Below, one piece after another: positions 1-5,462 of a stretch of 6,677 nucleotides of DNA. The translations under genes were made by a program, and so were the position numbers. The stretch spans positions 1-6,677 of the forward strand of contig JACMLD010000360.1 in assembly GCA_014379785.1 (NCBI GenBank), read 5' to 3'. Below the pieces are notes generated by a model. The model was not told the DNA's origin. It worked only from the letters and a program-made list of their open reading frames with translations, and did not search any database. The stretch comes from Chitinophagaceae bacterium (GTDB lineage Bacteria; Bacteroidota; Bacteroidia; Chitinophagales; Chitinophagaceae). Each line of letters opens with the position of its first letter. Position 1 is the first letter of the stretch.

Positions 1-514
1 CATAAGCGAGCGCATGTGCCATTTCATGCAAACCCACATTGCTGTTGTCTGCCGCGCGGTGAATGCCCTGCAGAAAATTATCCCAGCTCAGGTAAATGCC
101 GCTACTGTCCACATGTCCCATAAATGGCAGTGAATAATATCCGTAGTGGTAGTCATGCTGCAACACAAACACGTCTCTGAAATAATTCAGCGAAAACTTT
201 TCCAGCCCAAGTGTCAGCTGAGCCGCAACAGCACTGATCAATACCGGCATTTCCTCCTTCTTCTCAATTCCCACATAATGAAACTTCTTTGCGCGATGAA
301 TAAGGAAGGTTCTGAACAGCCAGCGATGCTGCTCCTTTTCAGACAAGCGTCTGAAGTAAGCAATATTCTCTCCGACAATCTTTGAATAATAATCTTCTGT
401 TTTGAGGAAAGTCTTGTAGCGACTACGCTGCATGAACTTTTCGTAAGGCTCCTGAAGTAAACTATACAGGCTTACAACGCAGAATACCAACACGCAGATA
501 AACACAATTTCCAT
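1..514 (-). CDS. MtfA-like (M90) zinc-dependent peptidase, membrane-anchored, 3' end cut by window edge
   Basis: The frame is open from an ATG at 514 (reverse strand) to the window edge, giving 171 residues with no stop. Residues 3-19 form a hydrophobic segment (IVFICVLVFCVV), followed by a basic stretch (KFMQRSRYK), which suggests an N-terminal anchor with the enzyme on the cytoplasmic side. Residues 76-171 align without gaps to residues 79-174 of the complete paralogue at 2741-3547, with about 53 of 96 identical by eye. Shared blocks include GHVxSxGIYLSW and VGLHEMAHALA. HEMAH (163-167) is the HExxH zinc motif, with His163 and His167 as ligands and Glu164 as catalytic base. E. coli MtfA is a soluble cytoplasmic zinc peptidase of about 265 residues that binds the repressor Mlc. 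That role should not be carried over to this phylum. About 95 residues, including the third zinc ligand, should lie left of the window. It is divergent from the flotillin gene. Family assignment is firm; substrate is unknown. Confidence 0.88.
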   Translation of the reverse strand, partial: MEIVFICVLVFCVVSLYSLLQEPYEKFMQRSRYKTFLKTEDYYSKIVGENIAYFRRLSEKEQHRWLFRTFLIHRAKKFHYVGIEKKEEMPVLISAVAAQLTLGLEKFSLNYFRDVFVLQHDYHYGYYSLPFMGHVDSSGIYLSWDNFLQGIHRAADNSNVGLHEMAHALAY

Positions 515-636
515 AAGGTTTCTTGTTTGTGATTAGAAACTCGGTTAAGATGTTCCGGTTTGACACGGTTATGGATGTGTAATCAGTACGGTTTTTCCTG
601 AGATGGTGTGGGTCTTAAGGGGGAGGTCAGATCAGA

Positions 637-650
637 GGATGGAGGATGGA
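637..650 (+). repeat. 7-bp direct tandem repeat (GGATGGA twice) in a G-rich patch
   Basis: GGATGGA occurs at 637-643 and again at 644-650. The pattern GG-AT-GG-A-GG-AT-GG gives four GG runs with loops of 2, 1 and 2 bases, which fits a two-quartet G-quadruplex. More G runs lie just upstream (GGG at about 610 and GGGGG at about 620). It sits in the divergent intergenic region. Function is unknown and it may be chance. Confidence 0.45.
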
Positions 651-804
651 TTGCAAACAAAGTAGTAACTTTTTCCGAAAGCTAAAAGCGTTTACCAAAG
701 ACTTTTTGAAATTATTAAGGATCATGAAAAGCACATTTACAAAGGTCTGAAAATCAACAGGCCTGCCGTTCGTTTGACAGCAACCGCTATTCGCGAAGCC
801 ATTC

Positions 805-835
805 TTTGCGGATGTCAGAATAAGCGCTATTTTTC
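805..835 (+). promoter_or_regulatory. Probable Bacteroidota-type promoter of the flotillin gene
   Basis: TTTG at 805-808 is followed after exactly 19 bases by TATTTTTC at 828-835. The Bacteroidota primary-sigma consensus is TTTG, 19-20 bases, TAnnTTTG, so only the last base of the -7 element differs. Transcription would start about 840-845, leaving a leader of roughly 10 bases before the ATG at 853. No Shine-Dalgarno sequence is visible (the upstream bases are CCTAAACCCCCAGT), which is normal in this phylum. Confidence 0.5.
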
Positions 836-852
836 GCGCCTAAACCCCCAGT

Positions 853-2757
853 ATGGACATTTATCAGTTATTCTCTGCTTACTGGTGGATCGCCGTGATC
901 CTCCTTTCACTCGTTCTTTACAAATTCATTCTCCGCGTATTTTTCGGAATGGTGATTGTTCCGGAAAACCGGATCGGACTCGTCACCAAAAAATTTGTTC
1001 TTTTTGGCGCCAACAGCCAGTTACCCGATGGACGTATCATCGCCACTCTTGGTGAGGCAGGCTTTCAGGCCAAAACCCTTGCACCCGGACTTTACTGGGG
1101 CATGTGGCCCTGGCAGTATGGAGTCGACATGGTACCGTTTATGGTGATTCCGGAAGGCAAAATCGGTCTCGTGCTCAGTAAAGACGGGGCAGAAATTCCA
1201 ACCGGCCGCATATTGGCCCGCAAAGTGGACTCCGACAACTTTCAGGATGCCCGGAAATTTCTCGACAATGGCGGTCAGCGCGGAAGGCAGACAGCTTATA
1301 TCACCGCTGGTTCCTACCGTATGAACACGCATCTTTTTGAAATCACCATTACCGACCAGGTCCTCATCCGCGAAAACATGGTGGGCATTGTCACCACCCA
1401 GGATGGCGAGCCGATACCAATCGGGCAGATCGCCGGAAAGTATGTAGATGGACACAACAACTTTCAGGACATTGACACATTTCTCCATCATAAGGGCAAC
1501 AGAGGCTTGCAACCGCAGGTAATGCTGGCAGGTAGTTATTATATCAACCCCTGGGCCATTCAACTGGAAGAAATTCCAATGACCGATGTTCCAATCGGTA
1601 ATGTCGGCGTGGTCATCTCTTATATCGGTGAGGACGGCAAAGACGTTACAGGTGACACTTTCAAACACGGCAATATTGTAGGCAAAGGTTTCCGCGGTGT
1701 CTGGATGGAACCAATGGGACCCGGAAAATATCCGGTGAATAAATACACCATGAAAGTTGAGCTGGTGCCTACCACCAATCTCGTACTCAACTGGGCAAAT
1801 GCGCGCAGTGAGGCGCATGACCTCGACAAACATCTTTCTACAATTACCGTCCGGTCCAAAGACGGATTTCCTTTCAACCTGGACGTAGCCCAGATCATTC
1901 ATATACCGGCAAATGAAGCGCCGAAAGTAATTGCGCGTTTCGGCAGCATGCACAACCTGGTTTCGCAGGTGCTGGAACCAACCATTGGAAACTACTTCAG
2001 AAACAGTGCCCAGGACAGTGACGTGATCTCGTTTCTGAGTACCAGAAAAGAAAGACAGATTGCTGCAAAAGACCATATCCGCGCCGTGCTCGATGAATAC
2101 AATGTCAATGCGGTTGATACCCTCATCGGCGACATCGTTCCACCCGAAGCGCTCATGAAAACGCTGACCGACAGAAAGATTGCCCAGGAAGAAGAGAAAA
2201 CATACGAAACACAAAGAATGGCGCAGGAGAAAAGACAGGGTATGGAAAAAGAAACCGCTATTGCTGATATGCAGAAAGAGATTGTAAAGGCAACCCAAAG
2301 TGTTGAAATTGCTCAGAGAGCCGCTGATGCAAGCGTGAAAAAAGCAGAAGGTGATGCTACGAGTCTTAAACTGCAGGTGGATGCCGAAGCCACCGCAACA
2401 AAGATGCGCGCGATGGCCGAAGCCGAAGCAACGAAAGCACGCGCTGGCGCACAAGCCGAAGCCACCAAACTAAACGCTTCAGCCGACGCAGAAAGAATCA
2501 GCAAAACCGGTATGGCGGAAGCAGAGAAAATTATGGCAATTGGTAAATCAACTGCCGAAGCCTATGAGCTGCAGGTAAAAGCCATGGGCGGCGACAACTT
2601 CACACGCTATAAAGTCACAGAGGAAATAGGAAAAAGCAATATCAAAGTAATTCCCGATATCCTGATCGGAAACGGCAGCGGTACCGACGGCGGTATAAAC
2701 GGCCTGCTCGGTATGAAGCTCATGGAAATGATGGGAGAATCTAAGAAAGAATCATAG
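853..2757 (+). CDS. Flotillin-like SPFH/band-7 membrane scaffold protein with repeated N-terminal modules
   Basis: This 634-residue protein probably oligomerises at the membrane and organises partner proteins. Residues 10-31 are hydrophobic (one membrane segment or re-entrant hairpin), followed by Lys and Arg, suggesting the bulk is cytoplasmic. Residues 34-308 contain four tandem modules, each opening with a PE-type turn and IGLV-like strand (41, 104, 177, 251) and closing with a G-x-Y motif. Residues ~285-440 are the SPFH domain, including VRSKDGFPFNLDVAQIIH (333-350) and the domain end IVPPEALMK. Residues ~440-580 are a highly charged, Ala/Glu-rich helix with 11-residue repeats, as in flotillin tails. 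A Gly-rich stretch (606-620) and a basic, Ser-containing end follow. The ATG at 853 precedes the membrane segment and lies 17 bases after the -7 element. Bacterial FloA is about 330 residues and FloT about 510, so this one is long. Its stop overlaps the convergent peptidase gene by 17 bases. Family is certain; partners are not shown by sequence. Confidence 0.93.
   Translation: MDIYQLFSAYWWIAVILLSLVLYKFILRVFFGMVIVPENRIGLVTKKFVLFGANSQLPDGRIIATLGEAGFQAKTLAPGLYWGMWPWQYGVDMVPFMVIPEGKIGLVLSKDGAEIPTGRILARKVDSDNFQDARKFLDNGGQRGRQTAYITAGSYRMNTHLFEITITDQVLIRENMVGIVTTQDGEPIPIGQIAGKYVDGHNNFQDIDTFLHHKGNRGLQPQVMLAGSYYINPWAIQLEEIPMTDVPIGNVGVVISYIGEDGKDVTGDTFKHGNIVGKGFRGVWMEPMGPGKYPVNKYTMKVELVPTTNLVLNWANARSEAHDLDKHLSTITVRSKDGFPFNLDVAQIIHIPANEAPKVIARFGSMHNLVSQVLEPTIGNYFRNSAQDSDVISFLSTRKERQIAAKDHIRAVLDEYNVNAVDTLIGDIVPPEALMKTLTDRKIAQEEEKTYETQRMAQEKRQGMEKETAIADMQKEIVKATQSVEIAQRAADASVKKAEGDATSLKLQVDAEATATKMRAMAEAEATKARAGAQAEATKLNASADAERISKTGMAEAEKIMAIGKSTAEAYELQVKAMGGDNFTRYKVTEEIGKSNIKVIPDILIGNGSGTDGGINGLLGMKLMEMMGESKKES
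952..1776 (+). repeat. Four tandem ~63-76-residue modules in the N-terminal half of the flotillin-like protein
   Basis: The boundaries are my estimate: residues 34-96, 97-169, 170-245 and 246-308. Module openings are VPENRIGLV (36), IPEGKIGLV (99), IRENMVGIV (172) and VPIGNVGVV (246). Module ends are LAPGLYW, ITAGSYRMN, MLAGSYYIN and MGPGKYPVN. Modules 2 and 3 are most alike, sharing NFQD, then F-L, then G-x-RG-x-Q, with 73-residue spacing. Modules 1 and 4 lack that insert. Each resembles the beta-rich first part of an SPFH domain, so the array probably arose by internal duplication. Confidence 0.75.
2383..2547 (+). repeat. 33-bp imperfect tandem repeat (five units) coding an 11-residue coiled-coil repeat
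   Basis: Flotillin residues 511-565 split into five consecutive 11-residue units: AEATATKMRAM, AEAEATKARAG, AQAEATKLNAS, ADAERISKTGM and AEAEKIMAIGK. Every unit starts with Ala, has an acidic or Gln residue at position 2, and has Ala at position 3; a basic residue usually falls at 5-8. The units before (489-510) keep the same length with weaker similarity. An exact 11-residue period suggests a hendecad coiled coil (straight or slightly right-handed), not a heptad one. Confidence 0.8.
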
Positions 2758-3547
2758 CAGGATTTAATGGATCCTGATTGAGCAGGATGCACATTTCTCT
2801 GTACAGCTCAGGCATATTTGTTTTGACCAGCTGTGGCCGTTCGAAAAAATTTTCAACGGCCACAGCCCAAAACTCATTGTAGTTTGTAGCGGCGTAGCTG
2901 CCAAAAATCGTACTCCTCCCCGCCTGCATCTCCGTAAATATGGGCCTCGCAACTGCCGAAAAATGGGACCAGTCCGCTATAAATTTTTCATCCTCACTTC
3001 GCCCTCCCGGATCCATAAAGTTTACAAATGCCAGCGCATGGGCCATCTCATGTAAACCTACATTGTGTGCATCCGTATAATCTTCATAGCCGCGAACGAA
3101 ATTCTCCCATGAAAGATAAATTCCATGACTGTTTACATGCCCCTGAAAATTATTTGGATTCAATCCATACCTGTATTCTGCTTTGAGCACATAAATGGTC
3201 GTGAAATAGGAAAAAAGATATTTATCGAGTCCGAATGTGATCTGAATAGCAGCCGAACTGATAAGCAATGGCATTTCCTGTTTGGGCTCAACACCGATAT
3301 ACTCAAACTTTTTTGATCTGCTGAAGGCATAAACCCTTTTTACAAATTTTACCTTTTGCTCCTGGCCAAGACTTCTGTAGTACGCATTGCATGGAGCCAG
3401 TCGCGTGTCGTAGTATTCAAAGTAGCGGCCAATACTGCCATGCGCCCTGTTTTCAATCCATTTATTCCTGGCAATCCGAAGAGGACGACCCGTAAAAGGA
3501 CCCAATATTATCGTACCAATAAAGACCAGCATAACCAGCTCAAACAT
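2741..3547 (-). CDS. MtfA-like (M90) zinc-dependent peptidase, membrane-anchored, complete
   Basis: This 268-residue protein is close in length to E. coli MtfA (about 265). Residues 2-20 are hydrophobic (LVMLVFIGTIILG) and are followed by RPLRIARNK, implying an N-terminal anchor with a cytoplasmic catalytic domain by the positive-inside rule. HEMAH at 166-170 supplies zinc ligands His166 and His170 and catalytic Glu167. The downstream YAATNYNEFWAVAVENFFE (218-236) matches the conserved MtfA segment that provides the third, Glu ligand. Glu225 is my first choice and Glu232 the alternative. It is paralogous to the partial gene at 1-514. The ATG at 3547 is chosen because the hydrophobic segment follows directly. 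Its last codons overlap the end of the flotillin gene by 17 bases, and it is divergent from aspS across 87 bp. A minus-strand TATTTTCG at 3582-3575 is a one-mismatch -7 element, but no TTTG partner is visible. Substrate is unknown. Confidence 0.92.
   Translation of the reverse strand: MFELVMLVFIGTIILGPFTGRPLRIARNKWIENRAHGSIGRYFEYYDTRLAPCNAYYRSLGQEQKVKFVKRVYAFSRSKKFEYIGVEPKQEMPLLISSAAIQITFGLDKYLFSYFTTIYVLKAEYRYGLNPNNFQGHVNSHGIYLSWENFVRGYEDYTDAHNVGLHEMAHALAFVNFMDPGGRSEDEKFIADWSHFSAVARPIFTEMQAGRSTIFGSYAATNYNEFWAVAVENFFERPQLVKTNMPELYREMCILLNQDPLNPAMILS
2830..2866. repeat. Perfect 12-bp inverted repeat (hairpin) inside the second peptidase gene
   Basis: GCTGTGGCCGTT (2830-2841) is the exact reverse complement of AACGGCCACAGC (2855-2866). 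The 13-base loop can pair further (GAAA with TTTC, one bulged C at 2842), extending the stem to about 16 pairs. It overlaps codons 228-240 of the minus-strand peptidase, over the conserved VENFFERP segment. It also lies 73 bases past the flotillin stop, so read-through flotillin RNA would carry it. No T tract follows on either strand, so it is not a standard intrinsic terminator. Confidence 0.85.
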
Positions 3548-3582
3548 AATATGGGTTTGCCTTTAAGACTACAACGAAAATA

Positions 3583-3612
3583 TTGAATCCTTATTGGTTT
3601 CTGTTACCTTTG
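3583..3612 (+). promoter_or_regulatory. Bacteroidota-type promoter of aspS
   Basis: TACCTTTG at 3605-3612 matches the -7 consensus TAnnTTTG exactly. TTG at 3583-3585 (ATTG against TTTG) lies 19 bases upstream as the -33 element. Transcription should begin near 3618-3620, giving a leader of about 15 bases before the ATG at 3635. AAAGGG at 3627-3632 is at best a weak ribosome-binding site. The 87-bp region is shared with the divergent peptidase gene, so polymerase on one side could hinder the other. Confidence 0.7.
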
Positions 3613-3634
3613 CAGCTCTTAAAATAAAGGGAAT

Positions 3635-5449
3635 ATGTACAGAACGCACACCTGCGGCGAATTGAGAATCGGCGACAAGCAAAAACAGGTTACACTTGCC
3701 GGATGGGTTCAGACAGTGAGAAAATTCGGGTCCATCACTTTCGTGGATATCCGTGACCGTTATGGCATCACACAATTGCTTTTCAACGAAAGCCTGACAG
3801 CGCAGCTTGATACAAATCCCCTCGGCCGCGAGTTTGTCATTACCGCAAGCGGAAACGTAAACGAACGCAGCAACAAAAACGGCAATATCCCCACCGGCGA
3901 GATCGAAATTCTTGTCGACTCTTTTAAAGTGCTCAACAAGTCAATAACACCACCATTCTCTATCCAGGATGATACAGACGGAGGCGATGAACTGAGAATG
4001 AAATATCGTTTTCTTGATCTGCGGAGAAATGCAGTAAAGAAAAACCTTGAACTAAGATACCTGGTGAATCGTTCTGCGAGAGCCTATCTGCATGAGCAGA
4101 ACTTTATGGACATCGAAACGCCATTTCTTATAAAATCAACTCCTGAAGGTGCGCGTGATTTCGTAGTGCCATCCAGAATGAATGAAGGGCAATTTTATGC
4201 ACTGCCACAGAGTCCGCAAACCTTCAAGCAATTGCTGATGGTGAGTGGGTACGACAGGTACTACCAGATTGTAAAATGCTTCCGCGATGAAGACCTCCGC
4301 GCGGACCGCCAGCCCGAATTCACACAGATCGACTGTGAAATGAGTTTTGTAGAGCAGGAAGACATCCTTGATATGTTTGAAGGGCTGATCAAAAGAATTT
4401 TCTCCGATGTAAAAAACATCAGCATCACCGAAAAGGTGGAGAGAATGACATGGGAAGACGCCATGTGGAATTTCGGAAATGACAAGCCGGATATCCGGTT
4501 TGACATGAAGATCACCAATATCAAATCTGCGTTTAGGCGTGGAGGTGAGCTGCATGCAAACGGCGACCTTATTGCAGGAACCGAATTCAAGGTATTTAAT
4601 GATGCAGAAACAGTGGTCTCCATCGCCGCGCCGGGCTGCAGCGAATACACCAGAAAACAGACAGATGAACTGACCGATTGGATCAAGCGTCCGCAAATCG
4701 GCATGAACGGCCTGGTGTACATAAAATGTAATGCCGATGGAAGCTTCAAGAGCAGTGTCGACAAATTTTTTGACGAAGAAAAATTGCGCAAAATTGCCAG
4801 TGGCTGCAATGCAAAACCTGGTGACCTTATCCTGATCCTCGCCGGTAAAGAGGAAAAAACGCGTAAGGCAATCAGCGAACTTAGGTTGGAAATAGGCAAA
4901 CGCCTGGGCTTTCGCAAAGACGATGAATTCAAATTGCTATGGGTGATGGACTTCCCCTTATTTGAATATGCAGAAGAAGACAATCGCTGGGTAGCGAGGC
5001 ACCATCCTTTTACTTCTCCAAAGCCGGATCATATACAGGTAATGATCGATAATAATCCGGTGATCGAAAATGCTGCTGCCTATTTGCAGCATCCCTATTC
5101 AGAAATCAAGGCCAATGCCTATGACATGGTTCTGAATGGCAATGAAATCGGCGGTGGTTCGATCAGAATCTTCCAGAGAGACCTTCAGGAAAAAATGTTT
5201 GCCGCTCTCGGAATGGATCAGGAAGAAGCAATGCACAAGTTTGGTTTTTTACTGGGCGCATTCGAATACGGCGCTCCTCCGCACGGTGGCATAGCATTCG
5301 GCTTTGACCGGCTCTGTGCCATTCTGGGTGGCAGCGAATCCATCAGAGATTTCATCGCTTTCCCAAAAAACAACAGCGGTCGGGACGTCATGCTGGATGC
5401 ACCATCCACGATAGATGCAAAGCAAATGAAGGAGCTCGGTCTGAAATAA
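3635..5449 (+). CDS. aspS: Aspartyl-tRNA synthetase, bacterial class IIb type
   Basis: This cytoplasmic enzyme activates aspartate with ATP and loads it on tRNA-Asp. At 604 residues it is slightly longer than E. coli AspRS (590). Residues 1-110 form the anticodon-binding OB fold (LAGWVQTVRKFGSITF at 21-36). The class II core follows with the flipping loop STPEGARDF (168-176), the aspartate-site QSPQ and Lys198, and motif 2 FRDEDLRADRQPEFTQID (216-233). Residues ~290-435 are the GAD insertion of bacterial AspRS. HHPFTSPK (456-463), GGGSIRI (506-512) and motif 3 GIAFGFDRL (552-560, with Arg559) complete the active site. A stretch of about 14 extra residues relative to E. coli follows HHPFTSPK. 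The ATG at 3635 gives the usual start (MYRTHTCGEL). Phe31 takes the place of E. coli Leu30, a position linked to tRNA discrimination. Its stop codon abuts that of the convergent hom gene. Confidence 0.98.
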   Translation: MYRTHTCGELRIGDKQKQVTLAGWVQTVRKFGSITFVDIRDRYGITQLLFNESLTAQLDTNPLGREFVITASGNVNERSNKNGNIPTGEIEILVDSFKVLNKSITPPFSIQDDTDGGDELRMKYRFLDLRRNAVKKNLELRYLVNRSARAYLHEQNFMDIETPFLIKSTPEGARDFVVPSRMNEGQFYALPQSPQTFKQLLMVSGYDRYYQIVKCFRDEDLRADRQPEFTQIDCEMSFVEQEDILDMFEGLIKRIFSDVKNISITEKVERMTWEDAMWNFGNDKPDIRFDMKITNIKSAFRRGGELHANGDLIAGTEFKVFNDAETVVSIAAPGCSEYTRKQTDELTDWIKRPQIGMNGLVYIKCNADGSFKSSVDKFFDEEKLRKIASGCNAKPGDLILILAGKEEKTRKAISELRLEIGKRLGFRKDDEFKLLWVMDFPLFEYAEEDNRWVARHHPFTSPKPDHIQVMIDNNPVIENAAAYLQHPYSEIKANAYDMVLNGNEIGGGSIRIFQRDLQEKMFAALGMDQEEAMHKFGFLLGAFEYGAPPHGGIAFGFDRLCAILGGSESIRDFIAFPKNNSGRDVMLDAPSTIDAKQMKELGLK

Positions 5450-5462
5450 TCAATCGATTATT
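5445..5462. terminator. Small AT-rich inverted repeat spanning the aspS and hom stop codons
   Basis: AATAATC (5445-5451) and GATTATT (5456-5462) are perfect reverse complements around a 4-base loop. The stem and loop contain both stop codons (TAA at 5447-5449 on plus, TGA at 5452-5450 on minus). It could act as a weak bidirectional terminator where the two genes converge with no spacer. The seven-pair stem has only one G-C pair and no proper T run follows, so the call is tentative. Confidence 0.25.

Larger units (their letters stand above)
515..852. other. 338-bp divergent intergenic region between the first peptidase and the flotillin gene
   Basis: No convincing gene was found; the only forward ATG frames here are very short or shadows of the flotillin gene. 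The region holds a likely flotillin promoter at 805-835, a G-rich patch with a 7-bp tandem repeat at 637-650, and an 8-bp palindrome TTCGCGAA at 790-797. I found no good promoter match for the minus-strand peptidase that starts at 514. The stretch is long compared with the other junctions in the window (87 bp, 0 bp and a 17-bp overlap), which leaves room for regulatory sites for both genes. Confidence 0.6.

Noticed and set aside
146..385. A 79-codon plus-strand frame opposite the first peptidase
   Set aside because: It is antisense to a conserved M90 peptidase and has no recognisable features or promoter.
515..600. A Bacteroidota promoter for the minus-strand peptidase starting at 514
   Set aside because: I found no TAnnTTTG-like element with fewer than two mismatches and a TTTG at the right distance on the minus strand.
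774..1055. A 93-codon plus-strand frame that begins upstream of, and overlaps, the flotillin start
   Set aside because: It is out of frame with the flotillin gene, starts upstream of the predicted promoter, and its product has no family features.
1021..2454. A 477-codon open frame on the minus strand opposite the flotillin gene
   Set aside because: Its product is rich in Phe, His and Cys with no recognisable domain. It is fully antisense to a clear SPFH protein, and the open frame follows from that gene's codon use.
2758..2776. Hairpin CAGGAT / ATCCTG directly after the flotillin stop as a terminator
   Set aside because: The stem is only 6 bp with a 7-base loop and no T run follows. The stronger repeat at 2830-2866 is a better candidate.
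1..3547. The two peptidase genes as direct repeats of a mobile element
   Set aside because: Similarity is at protein level with clear divergence at DNA level, no terminal inverted repeats or transposase gene were seen, and an old gene duplication explains it.
4136..4983. Two long minus-strand frames opposite aspS
   Set aside because: Both are antisense shadows of an unmistakable AspRS, with no family features of their own.
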